Below are positions 41,559 through 55,600 of a DNA stretch of 64,000 nucleotides, piece after piece. A model generated the notes under the pieces. That model was not told the origin of the DNA and did not search any database. It saw only the letters and a list, made by a program, of their open reading frames with translations. Within the stretch, counting starts at the first letter, position 1; each line of letters begins with the position of its first letter. The translations under genes were made by a program, and so were the position numbers. This DNA comes from Eutreptiella sp. 'Long Island Sound 2002' (taxonomy: Eukaryota; Euglenozoa; Euglenophyceae; Eutreptiales; Eutreptiaceae): positions 135,460,442-135,524,441 of the forward strand of contig OZ038382.1 in assembly GCA_964036045.1 (NCBI GenBank), in the 5' to 3' direction.

Positions 41559-42643
41559 GTGTTTAATTTATGGAGACCGATGCACCTACAGTGCATACGG
41601 CATACCAAAAGCCCCACTCGCAATGTGGGTGTTTTGTCCCGTTCTCAGTGTAGGTGTCAGGCACAGCTTACAATCTACTTATACAAGGCACCTACTGTTA
41701 AGCACAACGCTGCCACTGCGGCTGCAACGTTGTTGAGGCTTTTGTTTCGTTGTCAATATATTCTGTGGTTAGACAATCGGTACCGTAAAAATTTTGCACC
41801 CGATCCACACAATTGAGATAGATCACTAAACTGCATAGCGATGGCGTCCTTGTCATTGCCTAGGCGTCGGGACACGTACCTCGGATTTCCGTCCGTTGTG
41901 TGTCTTTGGAACAGGCGCGCTGATGTCGCCACTGCCCTATTTACTACCCAAGCTGATTTGTGGACTGCTGTTCAAGAAATTCCTGCGCTCAGTTCCGTTG
42001 AAACATGTGAGGTGCCCACTTCATGTACCTGGGTGAAAGGTCCGTAGCCTTGCATGGTCGCCGTTAATGTTACATCAACTACAGGTAGGTACACAAGTCG
42101 ACCAAAGTAAGCTGTTATCAACCATCAAAGAAATCCAATTACGTGCCCAACACGTAGTGCCCCTCTTAGTGGATGAAACAATGCATTAGTTGTTGATGAA
42201 GTTTGCATATTCTGCCTCGTACAAAGAATATGCTTCGCGTTCCGCTTTGGGGAGGGTACCTATGCTGTATGGGGTGTGGCACCCATACAAATACTGCTAC
42301 GGTGGTATACCGACTATTCCCCCCCCCCCCGTTTGTAACCATTTGCACTGGCTTCCTCCTGGTTGGGGCCACTGTTCGTGCCTTCTTGGAGCTTTTTTAC
42401 ATTTAGTGTGTTATACTATGCGTTTTGGTTTGGTCCCATCGTTGCAAACCACTTCTGCATGGCCATGTTACCACTGTGAAGGGTTGGGCCCTGCCCTTGT
42501 CGGTAAAACGACAAAGACTGAAGAACTTGGTGTTGGCACTGCATGCTTTGTTGTATGAGTATGTGCCAACGGTTTTCTTATTTGGTGTCCTTGTTAGGGA
42601 ATGTAATTGGTCGCCTTCGCGCATGACAGGCAGCGCATCTTAG
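41559..42643 (+). pseudogene. Decayed gene with LWLDNRYRKNF and YGVWHPYKY motifs
   Basis: 41,559-41,813 reads LTIYLYKAPTVKHNAATA and FRCQYILWLDNRYRKNFAPD. After an in-frame TGA (41,814-41,816) the same frame continues DRSLNCIAMASLSLP, DTYLGFPSVVCLWNRRADVA to TAG 42,047. Further on, 42,260-42,300 gives PMLYGVWHPYKY and, shifted by one base, TATVVYRLFPPPPFVTICTG. 42,500-42,620 gives RLKNLVLALHALLYEYVPTV, LFGVLVRECNW. The order and motifs (LDN.YR, LN..AMA, GVWHPYK, VRECNW) feel like one protein family seen in protist genomes, possibly transposon-derived, but I cannot name it. Stops and shifts show decay. Confidence 0.4.
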
Positions 42644-42932
42644 CCTTGCACTATCATAGAGTACAATATAGTAATTTTGATGCACCTAGTGCATGGTACA
42701 AAGCATGCAGTGGAATATGTACGCACCCTTTGCGTGGCCCGTCTCTTGTGGACAGGGTGGTACAGTAAGGTGCCCGTTGGCTGTAGGGACCTCACATGTC
42801 ACAAATCGCTTTGCTTCTTATGTCCAAATCCCATTTCCCAGAGGTTTTAGCGAAAATACCCGGGTATACGCGCCGGGATTCGGAACCATCGCTGCCAAAA
42901 TGCTTAGGATAAACCCCGGCCCGAAAAAAAAC

Positions 42933-43105
42933 GCTCGGGATATATTCTGTGGCCCCTCGGGATATCGCTTGGGATTTGTCCGTTGGCCGCTCGGGATATC
43001 GCTTGGGATTTATCTGGTTGCCGCTCGGGAAATTGCTTGGGATTTTTCCGGTGGCCGCTCGGGATATCGCTTGGGATTTATCCGGGGGCCGCTCGGGATC
43101 CTCCT
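42933..43105 (+). repeat. 34-bp tandem repeat, ~5 copies
   Basis: CTCGGGATATCGCTTGGGAT followed by TTNTCCGNTGGCCG repeats at 34-base spacing from 42,955, with a partial first copy at 42,933. 42,650-42,930 and 43,110-43,690 show no gene. Confidence 0.88.
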
Positions 43106-43699
43106 CAAGGATTTTTGCCAACGTGCCTTACCCAATCGGTAGGCATTTTCAGAAAAGTCCGGTCAAACCCGACACATTGAACACCCCACCAGATGCATTT
43201 CCCGATGTGCCCAACCCACCATCATTCCTTTGTTTGACAAATCTTTTGCTACATAACCCCCACCCTTAACATCCCTCCCTCTCCACATGCCCTGCCCAAT
43301 CTGCACTGTGCATCACCATTGTTGTTCTTCACAGATATTTTCTTGACCCGAGAGCCCCTTAAGTGCCGGCCGCGTCCGATAAAGGTGCCTATTTATACGG
43401 CGCTGGAGGGATGGGGGACCATGGACCATGGTCAGGTAAGGTGAGTAAGCCCAGGAGGGGCCACCCCCTGGTAGATTCAAACAATGATTGTTGTGGATGG
43501 TACCTGTGCATGCACATGACACATTAAAGGGTAGGCCACGCGTGGTGCGCTCGGTAAACCCTTGTTTAGGTTACCCTGGGGCTCCGCCCTGCGTTCTATA
43601 AGAGAACGGGCGGAGTTCGTTGAGCTTGCTTTCTTGTAGGGACCTGTTTCGGGGCAGTGTATTATTTTCCACTCAAGGACCCGTATAATACGGCGAGGG

Positions 43700-46600
43700 T
43701 GGCTAGGTTCCAATGGTCATTTTGTGTGGTCACAATATCCAAGACATAATCTTTGTCGGACACTTGGCTTTTTGAGCTTCCCGGTGGTGAAAAACTGCAA
43801 CAGCAGGTTGTGTACCACCCTTGGTGCCCCCACCCCCCCCGCCTCCCGCCCCCACACTCAATCCTCAAATAGGGTCAAAGACACATAAATACGTCCTAAA
43901 ACATGCTTTACATAGATTGGATGGTCATTTTTGGGTGTCACAATATTACAAAAATAAGCTTCGCAGGAAAATTCGATATTTGAGGTTCCAAGAATAAAAA
44001 ATTGCAATGGGATGTTCAGCACCAGTCCCTTGGGAGACCCCCCCTGCTCCTCGTGCCCGCACACTTCGTACCCAAATGAGGTGAAAACCACATGAATACG
44101 GCCTAAAACATGCTTTGCATGGATTGGATGGTCATTATGTGTGGTCACAATACCCAAAACACAATCTTTGTCGGGCACTTAGCTTTTTGAGCCACCCACG
44201 GGTGAAAAGTTGCATAAACAGGTTGTGTACCACCCTTGCCCCCCCCCCCCCCCCGCCTCCCGCCCCCACACTCAATCCTCAAACAGGGTAAAGAACAAAT
44301 CAATACGGCCTAAAACATGCTTTACATAGATAGGATGGTCATTTTTGGTTGTCACAGTATCAGAAAAGTAAGCTTTGTAGGAGAATTGCATTTTGGAAGT
44401 GCCAAGGTTGAAAAATTGCATTACCAGGTTGTGTATCAATCTCTTGGGAGCCCCCCCTCCCCCCTCTCTCCCACATACTTCATACCCAAATCGGGTGAAA
44501 AACACATAAATACGGCCTAAACCCTGCTTTGCATAGATTGGATGGTAATTTTGTGTGGTCACAATATCAAAAACATAATCTTTGTCGGACACGTGGCTTT
44601 TTGAGCTGCCCACGGGTGAAAAATTGCAACAGCAGGTTGTGTACCACCCTTGCCCCCCCCCCCCCCCCCCGCCTCCCACCCCCACACTCAATCCTCAAAT
44701 AGGGTAAAAAGCACATAAATACGGCCTAAAACATGCTTTACATAGATTGGATGGTAATTTTGTGTGGTCACAATATCCAAAACATAATCTTTGTCCGACA
44801 CTTGGTTTTTTGACGTGCCCACGGGTGAAAAATTGCAACAGCAGGTTGTGTACCACCCTTGGCGCCCCCCCCCCCCCCGCCTCCCGCCCCCACACTCAAT
44901 CCTCAAATAGGGTTAAAAACACATAAATACGTCCTAAAACATGCTTTACATAGATTGGATGGTCATTGTTGGTTGTCACAATATTAGAAAAATAAGCTTT
45001 GTAGGAAAATTCGATATTTGAGGTTCCAAGAATGAAAAATTGCACTGGGAGGTTCAGCACCAATCCCTTGGGAGACCCCCCTCCTCCTCGTGCCCGCACA
45101 CCTCATACCCAAATGAGGTGAAAACCACATGAATACGGCCTAAAACATGCTTTACATGGATTGGATGGTCATTATGTGTGGTCACAGTATCAAAAACATA
45201 ATCTTTGTCGGGCACTTGGCTTTTTGAGCCGCCGACGGGTGAAAAGTTGCATAAACAGGTTGTGTACCACCCTTGCCCCCCCCCCCCCCCCGCCTCCCGC
45301 CCCCACACTTAATCCTCAAATAGGGTAAAGAACAAATAATACGGCCTAAAACATGCTTTACATAGATAGGATGGTCATTTTTGGTTGTCACGGTATCAGA
45401 AAAGTAAGCTTTGTAGGAGAATTGCATTTTGGAAGTGCCAAGGTTGAAAAATTGCATTACCAGGTTGTGTATCAATCTCTTGGGAGCCCCCCCTCCCCCC
45501 TCTCTCCCACATACTTCATACCCAAATCGGGTGAAAAACACATAAATACGGCCTAAACCCTGCTTTGCATAGATTGGATGGTAATTTTGTGTGGTCACAA
45601 TATCAAAAACATAATCTTTGTCGGACACGTGGCTTTTTGAGCTGCCCACGGGTGAAAAATTGCAACAGCAGGTTGTGTACCACCCTTGCCCCCCCCCCCC
45701 CCCGCCTCCCACCCCCACACTCAATCCTCAAATAGGGTAAAAAGCACATAAATACGGCCTAAAACATGCTTTACATAGATTGGATGGTAATTTTGTGTGG
45801 TCACAATATCCAAAACATAATCTTTGTCCGACACTTGGTTTTTTGACGTGCCCACGGGTGAAAAATTGCAACAGCAGGTTGTGTACCACCCTTGCCCCCC
45901 CCCCCCCCCCGCCTCCCGCCCCCACACTCAATCCTCAAATAGGGTTAAAAACACATAAATACGTCCTAAAACATGCTTTACATAGATTGGATGGTCATTG
46001 TTGGTTGTCACAATATTAGAAAAATAAGCTTTGTAGGAAAATTCGATATTTGAGGTTCCAAGAATGAAAAATTGCACTGGGAGGTTCAGCACCAATCCCT
46101 TGGGAGACCCCCCTCCTCCTCGTGCCCGCACACCTCATACCCAAATGAGCTGAAAACCACATGAATACGGCCTAAAACATGCTTTACATGGATTGGATGG
46201 TCATTATGTGTGGTCACAGTATCAAAAACATAATCTTTGTCGGGCACTTGGCTTTTTGAGCCGCCAACGGGTGAAAAGTTGCAACAGCAGGTTGTGTACC
46301 ACCCTTGGCCCCCCCCCCCCCCCGCGCCTCCCGCCCCCACACTGAATCCTCAAACAGGGTAAAGAACAAATCAATACGGCCTAAAACATGCTTTACATAG
46401 ATAGGATGGTCATTTTTGGTTGTCACAGTATCAGAAAAGTAAGCTTTGTAGGAGAATTGCATTTTGGAAGTGCCAAGGTTGAAAAATTGCATTACCAGGT
46501 TGTGTATCAATCTCTTGGGAGCCCCCCCTCCCCCCTCTCTCCCACATACTTCATACCCAAATCGGGTGAAAAACACATAAATACGGCCTAAACCCTGCTT

Positions 46601-49600
46601 TGCATAGATTGGATGGTAATTTTGTGTGGTCACAATATCAAAAACATAATCTTTGTCGGACACGTGGCTTTTTGAGCTGCCCACGGGTGAAAAATTGCAA
46701 CAGCAGGTTGTGTACCACCCTTGCCCCCCCCCCCCCCCCGCCTCCCACCCCCACACTCAATCCTCAAATAGGGTAAAAAGCACATAAATACGGCCTAAAA
46801 CATGCTTTACATAGATTGGATGGTAATTTTGTGTGGTCACAATATCCAGAACATAATCTTTGTCTGACACTTGGTTTTTTGACGTGCCCACGGGTGAAAA
46901 ATTGCAACAGCAGGTTGTGTACCACCCTTGGCGCCCCCCCCCCCCCCCCGCCTCCCGCCCCCACACTCAATCCTCAAATAGGGTTAAAAACACATAAATA
47001 CGTCCTAAAACATGCTTTACATAGATTGGATGGTCATTGTTGGTTGTCACAATATTAGAAAAATAAGCTTTGTAGGAAAATTCGATATTTGAGGTTCCAA
47101 GAATGAAAAATTGCACTGGGAGGTTCAGCACCAATCCCTTGGGAGACCCCCCTCCTCCTCGTGCCCGCACACCTCATACCCAAATGAGGTGAAAACCACA
47201 TGAATACGGCCTAAAACATGCTTTACATGGATTGGATGGTCATTATGTGTGGTCACAGTATCAAAAACATAATCTTTGTCGGGCACTTGGCTTTTTGAGC
47301 CGCCGACGGGTGAAAAGTTGCATAAACAGGTTGTGTACCACCCTTGCCCCCCCCCCCCCCCCGCCTCCCGCCCCCCACACTTAATCCTCAAATAGGGTAA
47401 AGAACAAATAATACGGCCTAAAACATGCTTTACATAGATAGGATGGTCATTTTTGGTTGTCACGGTATCAGAAAAATAAGCTTTGTAGGAGAATTGCATT
47501 TTGGAAGTGCCAAGGTTGAAAAATTGCATTACCAGGTTGTGTATCAATCTCTTGGGAGCCCCCCCTCCCCCCTCTCTCCCACATACTTCATACCCAAATC
47601 GGGTGAAAAACACATAAATACGGCCTAAACCCTGCTTTGCATAGATTGGATGGTAATTTTGTGTGGTCACAATATCAAAAACATAATCTTTGTCGGACAC
47701 GTGGCTTTTTGAGCTGCCCACGGGTGAAAAATTGCAACAGCAGGTTGTGTACCACCCTTGCCCCCCCCCCCCCCCCCCGCCTCCCACCCCCACACTCAAT
47801 CCTCAAATAGGGTAAAAAGCACATAAATACGGCCTAAAACATGCTTTACATAGATTGGATGGTAATTTTGTGTGGTCACAATATCCAAAACATAATCTTT
47901 GTCCGACACTTGGTTTTTTGACGTGCCCACGGGTGAAAAATTGCAACAGCAGGTTGTGTACCACCCTTGCCCCCCCCCCCCCCCCCCCGCCTCCCGCCCC
48001 CACACTCAATCCTCAAATAGGGTTAAAAACACATAAATACGTCCTAAAACATGCTTTACATAGATTGGATGGTCATTGTTGGTTGTCACAATATTAGAAA
48101 AATAAGCTTTGTAGGAAAATTCGATATTTGAGGTTCCAAGAATGAAAAATTGCACTGGGAGGTTCAGCACCAATCCCTTGGGAGAACCCCCCTCCTCCTC
48201 GTGCCCGCACACCTCATACCCAAATGAGGTGAAAACCACATGAATACGGCCTAAAACATGCTTTACATGGATTGGATGGTCATTATGTGTGGTCACAGTA
48301 TCAAAAACATAATCTTTGTCGGGCACTTGGCTTTTTGAGCCGCCAACGGGTGAAAAGTTGCATAAACAGGTTGTGTACCACCCTTGCCCCCCCCCCCCCC
48401 CGCGCCTCCCGCCCCCACACTCAATCCTCAAACAGGGTAAAGAACAAATCAATACGGCCTAAAACATGCTTTACATAGATAGGATGGTCATTTTTTGGTT
48501 GTCAAAGTATCAGAAAAGTAAGCTTTGTGGGAGAATTGCATTTTGGAAGTGCCAAGGTTGAAAAATTGCATTACCAGGTTGTGTATCAATCTCTTGGGAG
48601 CCCCCCCTCCCCCCCTCTCTCCCACATACTTCATACCCAAATCGGGTGAAAAACACATAAATACGGCCTAAACCCTGCTTTGCATAGATTGGATGGTAAT
48701 TTTGTGTGGTCACAATATCAAAAACATAATCTTTGTCGGACACGTGGCTTTTTGAGCTGCCCACGGGTGAAAAATTGCAACAGCAGGTTGTGTACCACCC
48801 TTCCCCCCCCCCCCCCCCCGCCTCCCACCCCCACACTCAATCCTCAAATAGGGTAAAAAGCACATAAATACGGCCTAAAACATGCTTTACATAGATTGGA
48901 TGGTAATTTTGTGTGGTCACAATATCCAGAACATAATCTTTGTCCGACACTTGGTTTTTTGACGTGCCCACGGGTGAAAAATTGCAACAGCAGGTTGTGT
49001 ACCACCCTTGGCTCCCCCCCCCCCCCCCCCCCCGCCTCCCGCCCCCACACTCAATCCTCAAATAGGGTTAAAAACACATAAAATACGTCTAAAACATGCT
49101 TTACATAGATTGGATGGTCATTGTTGGTTGTCACAATATTAGAAAAATAAGCTTTGTAGGAAAATTCGATATTTGAGGTTCCAAGAATGAAAAATTGCGC
49201 TGGGAGGTTCAGCACCAATCCCTTGGGAGACCCCCCTCCTCCTCGTGCCCGCACACCTCATACCCAAATGAGGTGAAAACCACATGAATACGGCCTAAAA
49301 CATGCTTTACATGGATTGGATGGTCATTATGTGTGGTCACAGTATCAAAAACATAATCTTTGTCGGGCACTTGGCTTTTTGAGCCGCCGACGGGTGAAAA
49401 GTTGCATAAACAGGTTGTGTACCACCCTTGCCCCCCCCCCCCCCCCGCCTCCCGCCCCCACACTTAATCCTCAAATAGGGTAAAGAACAAATAATACGGC
49501 CTAAAACATGCTTTACATAGATAGGATGGTCATTTTTGGTTGTCACGGTATCAGAAAAGTAAGCTTTGTAGGAGAATTGCATTTTGGAAGTGCCAAGGTT

Positions 49601-52600
49601 GAAAAATTGCATTACCAGGTTGTGTATCAATCTCTTGGGAGCCCCCCCTCCCCCCTCTCTCCCACATACTTCATACCAAAATCGGGTGAAAAACACATAA
49701 ATACGGCCTAAACCCTGCTTTGCATAGATTGGATGGTAATTTTGTGTGGTCACAATATCAAAAACATAATCTTTGTCGGACACGTGGCTTTTGAGCTGCC
49801 CACGGGTGAAAAATTGCAACAGCAGGTTGTGTACCACCCTTGCCCCCCCCCCCCCCCCCGCCTCCCACCCCCACACTCAATCCTCAAATAGGGTAAAAAG
49901 CACATAAATACGGCCTAAAACATGCTTTACATAGATTGGATGGTAATTTTGTGTGGTCACAATATCCAAAACATAATCTTTGTCGGACACTTGGTTTTTT
50001 GACGTGCCCACGGGGTGAAAAATTGCAACAGCAGGTTGTGTACCACCCTTGGCGCCCCCCCCCCCCCCCCCCCCCGCCTCCCGCCCCCACACTCAATCCT
50101 CAAATAGGGTTAAAAACACATGAATACGTCCTAAAACATGCTTTACATAGATTGGATGGTCATTGTTGGTTGTCACAATATTAGAAAAATAAGCTTTGTA
50201 GGAAAATTCGATATTTGAGGTTCCAAGAATGAAAAATTGCACTGGGAGGTTCAACACCAATCCCTTGGGAGACCCCCCTCCTCCTCGTGCCCGCACACCT
50301 CATACCCAAATGAGGTGAAAACCACATGAATACGGCCTAAAACATGCTTTACATGGATTGGATGGTCATTATGTGTGGTCACAGTATCAAAAACATAATC
50401 TTTGTCGGGCACTTGGCTTTTTGAGCCGCCGACGGGTGAAAAGTTGCATAAACAGGTTGTGTACCACCCTTGCCCCCCCCCCCCCCCCCGCCTCCCGCCC
50501 CCACACTTAATCCTCAAATAGGGTAAAGAACAAATAATACGGCCTAAAACATGCTTTACATAGATAGGATGGTCATTTTTGGTTGTCACGGTATCAGAAA
50601 AGTAAGCTTTGTAGGAGAATTGCATTTTGGAAGTGCCAAGGTTGAAAAATTGCATTACCAGGTTGTGTATCAATCTCTTGGGAGCCCCCCCTCCCCCCTC
50701 TCTCCCACATACTTCATACCAAAATCGGGTGAAAAACACATAAATACGGCCTAAACCCTGCTTTGCATAGATTGGATGGTAATTTTGTGTGGTCACAATA
50801 TCAAAAACATAATCTTTGTCGGACACGTGGCTTTTTGAGCTGCCCACGGGTGAAAAATTGCAACAGCAGGTTGTGTACCACCCTTGCCCCCCCCCCCCCC
50901 CCCCGCCTCCCACCCCCACACTCAATCCTCAAATAGGGTAAAAAGCACATAAATACGGCCTAAAACATGCTTTACATAGATTGGATGGTAATTTTGTGTG
51001 GTCACAATATCCAAAACATAATCTTTGTCCGACACTTGGTTTTTTGACGTGCCCACGGGTGAAAAATTGCAACAGCAGGTTGTGTACCACCCTTGGCGCC
51101 CCCCCCCCCCCCCGCCTCCCGCCCCCACACTCAATCCTCAAATAGGGTTAAAAACACATAAATACGTCCTAAAACATGCTTTACATAGATTGGATGGTCA
51201 TTGTTGGTTGTCACAATATTAGAAAAATAAGCTTTGTAGGAAAATTCGATATTTGAGGTTCGAAGAATGAAAAATTGCACTCGGAGGTTCAGCACCAATC
51301 CCTTGGGAGACCCCCCCTCCTCCTCGTGCCCGCACACCTCATACCCAAATGAGGTGAAAACCACATGAATACGGCCTAAAACATGCTTTACATGGATTGG
51401 ATGGTCATTATGTGTGGTCACAGTATCAAAAACATAATCTTTGTCGGGCACTTGGCTTTTTGAGCCGCCGACGGGTGAAAAGTTGCATAAACAGGTTGTG
51501 TACCACCCTTGCCCCCCCCCCCCCCCCCGCCTCCCGCCCCCACACTTAATCCTCAAATAGGGTAAAGAACAAATAATACGGCCTAAAACATGCTTTACAT
51601 AGATAGGATGGTCATTTTTGGTTGTCACGGTATCAGAAAAGTAAGCTTTGTAGGAGAATTGCATTTTGGAAGTGCCAAGGTTGAAAAATTGCATTACCAG
51701 GTTGTGTATCAATCTCTTGGGAGCCCCCCCTCCCCCCTCTCTCCCACATACTTCATACCCAAATCGGGTGAAAAACACATAAATACGGCCTAAACCCTGC
51801 TTTGCATAGATTGGATGGTAATTTTGTGTGGTCACAATATCAAAAACATAATCTTTGTCGGACACGTGGCTTTTTGAGCTGCCCACGGGTGAAAAATTGC
51901 AACAGCAGGTTGTGTACCACCCTTGCCCCCCCCCCCCCCCGCCTCCCACCCCCACACTCAATCCTCAAATAGGGTAAAAAGCACATAAATACGGCCTAAA
52001 ACATGCTTTACATAGATTGGATGGTAATTTTGTGTGGTCACAATATCCAAAACATAATCTTTGTCCGACACTTGGTTTTTTGACGTGCCCACGGGTGAAA
52101 AATTGCAACAGCAGGTTGTGTACCACCCTTGGCGCCCCCCCCCCCCCCCCCGCCTCCCGCCCCCACACTCAATCCTCAAATAGGGTTAAAAACACATAAA
52201 TACGTCCTAAAACATGCTTTACATAGATTGGATGGTCATTGTTGGTTGTCACAATATTAGAAAAATAAGCTTTGTAGGAAAATTCGATATTTGAGGTTCC
52301 AAGAATGAAAAATTGCACTGGGAGGTTCAGCACCAATCCCTTGGGAGACCCCCCTCCTCCTCGTGCCCGCACACCTCATACCCAAATGAGGTGAAAACCA
52401 CATGAATACGGCCTAAAACATGCTTTACATGGATTGGATGGTCATTATGTGTGGTCACAGTATCAAAAACATAATCTTTGTCGGGCACTTGGCTTTTTGA
52501 GCCGCCGACGGGTGAAAAGTTGCATAAACAGGTTGTGTACCACCCTTGCCCCCCCCCCCCCCCCGCCTCCCGCCCCCACACTTAATCCTCAAATAGGGTA

Positions 52601-55600
52601 AAGAACAAATAATACGGCCTAAAACATGCTTTACATAGATAGGATGGTCATTTTTGGTTGTCACGGTATCAGAAAAGTAAGCTTTGTAGGAGAATTGCAT
52701 TTTGGAAGTGCCAAGGTTGAAAAATTGCATTACCAGGTTGTGTATCAATCTCTTGGGAGCCCCCCCTCCCCCCTCTCTCCCACATACTTCATACCCAAAT
52801 CGGGTGAAAAACACATAAATACGGCCTAAACCCTGCTTTGCATAGATTGGATGGTAATTTTGTGTGGTCACAATATCAAAAACATAATCTTTGTCGGACA
52901 CGTGGCTTTTTGAGCTGCCCACGGGTGAAAAATTGCAACAGCAGGTTGTGTACCACCCTTGCCCCCCCCCCCCCCCCCCGCCTCCCACCCCCACACTCAA
53001 TCCTCAAATAGGGTAAAAAGCACATAAATACGGCCTAAAACATGCTTTACATAGATTGGATGGTAATTTTGTGTGGTCACAATATCCAAAACATAATCTT
53101 TGTCCGACACTTGGTTTTTTGACGTGCCCACGGGTGAAAAATTGCAACAGCAGGTTGTGTACCACCCTTGGCGCCCCCCCCCCCCCCCCGCCTCCCGCCC
53201 CCACACTCAATCCTCAAATAGGGTTAAAAACACATAAATACGTCCTAAAACATGCTTTACATAGATTGGATGGTCATTGTTGGTTGTCACAATATTAGAA
53301 AAATAAGCTTTGTAGGAAAATTCGATATTTGAGGTTCCAAGAATGAAAAATTGCACTGGGAGGTTCAGCACCAATCCCTTGGGAGACCCCCCTCCTCCCC
53401 GTGCCCGCACACCTCATACCCAAATGAGGTGAAAACCACATGAATACGGCCTAAAACATGCTTTACATGGATTGGATGGTCATTATGTGTGGTCACAGTA
53501 TCAAAAACGTAATCTTTGTCGGGCACTTGGCTTTTTGAGCCGCCAACGGGTGAAAAGTTGCATAAACAGGTTGTGTACCACCCTTGCCCCCCCCCCCCCC
53601 CCCGCCTCCCGCCCCCACACTCAATCCTCAAATAGGGTAAAGAACAAATAATACGGCCTAAAACATGCTTTACATAGATAGGATGGTCATTTTTGGTTGT
53701 CAAAGTATCAGAAAAGTAAGCTTTGTAGGAGAATTGCATTTTGGAAGTGCCAAGGTTGAAAAATTGCATTACCAGGTTGTGTATCAATCTCTTGGGAGCC
53801 CCCCCTCCCCCCTCTCTCCCACATACTTCATACCCAAATCGGGTGAAAAACACATAAATACGGCCTAAACCCTGCTTTGCATAGATTGGATGGTAATTTT
53901 GTGTGGTCACAATATCCAAAACATAATCTTTGTCGGACACGTGGCTTTTTGAGCTGCCCACGGGTGAAAAATTGCAACAGCAGGTTGTGTACCACCCTTG
54001 CCCCCCCCCCCCCCCCCGCGCCTCCCACCCCCACACTCAATCCTCAAATAGGGTAAAAAGCACATAAATACGGCCTAAAACATGCTTTACATAGATTGGA
54101 TGGTAATTTTGTGTGGTCACAATATCCAAAACATAATCTTTGTCGGACACTTGGTTTTTTGACGTGCCCACGGGTGAAAAATTGCAACAGCAGGTTGTGT
54201 ACCACCCTTGGTGCCCCCCCCCCCCCCGCCTCCCACCCCCACACTCAATCCTCAAATAGGGTAAAAAGCACATAAATACGGCCTAAAACATGCTTTACAT
54301 AGATTGGATGGTAATTTTGTGTGGTCACAATATCCAAAACATAATCTTTGTCCGACACTTGGTTTTTTGACGTGCCCAGGGGTGAAAAATTGCAACAGCA
54401 GGTTGTGTACCACCCTCGGCGCCCCCCCCCCCCCCCCGCCTCCCGCCCCCACACTCAATCCTCAAATGAGGTGAAAACCACATGAATACGTCCTAAAACA
54501 TGCTTTACATAGATTGGATGGTCATTGTTGGTTGTCACAATATTAGAAAAATAAGCTTTGTAGGAAAATTCGATATTTGAGGTTCCAAGAATGAAAAATT
54601 GCACTGGGAGGTTCAGCACCAATCCCTTGGGAGACCCCCCTCCTCCTCGTGCCCGCACACCTCATACCCAAATGAGGTGAAAACCACATGAATACGGCCT
54701 AAAACATGCTTTACATGGATTGGATGGTCATTATGTGTGGTCACAGTATCAAAAACATAATCTTTGTCGTGCACTTGGCTTTTTGAGCCGCCAACGGGTG
54801 AAAAATTGCAACAGCAGGTTGTGTACCACCCTTGGTCCCCCCCCCCCCCCGCGCCTCCCGCCCCCACACTCAACCCTCAAACAGGGTAAAGAACAAATCA
54901 ATACGGCCTAAAACATGCTTTACATAGATAGGATGGTCATTTTTGGTTGTCACAGTATCAGAAAAGTAAGCTTTGTAGGAGAATTGCATTTTGGAAGTGC
55001 CAAGGTTGAAAAATTGCATTATCAGGTTGTGTATCAATCTCTTGGGAGCCCCCCCTCCCCCCTCTCTCCCACATACTTCATACCCAAATCGGGTGAAAAA
55101 CACATAAATACGGCCTAAACCCTGCTTTGCATAGATTGGATGGTAATTTTGTGTGGTCACAATATCAAAAACATAATCTTTGTCGGACACGTGGCTTTTT
55201 GAGCTGCCCACGGGTGAAAAATTGCAACAGCAGGTTGTGTACCACCCTTGCCCCCCCCCCCCCCCCCCCCGCCTCCCACCCCCACACTCAATCCTCAAAT
55301 AGGGTAAAAAGCACATAAATACGGCCTAAAACATGCTTTACATAGATTGGATGGTAATTTTGTGTGGTCACAATATCCAAAACATAATCTTTGTCCGACA
55401 CTTGGTTTTTTGACGTGCCCACGGGTGAAAAATTGCAACAGCAGGTTGTGTACCACCCTTGGCGCCCCCCCCCCCCCGCCTCCCGCCCCCACACTCAATC
55501 CTCAAATAGGGTTAAAAACACATAAATACGTCCTAAAACATGCTTTACATAGATTGGATGGTCATTGTTGGTTGTCACAATATTAGAAAAATAAGCTTTG

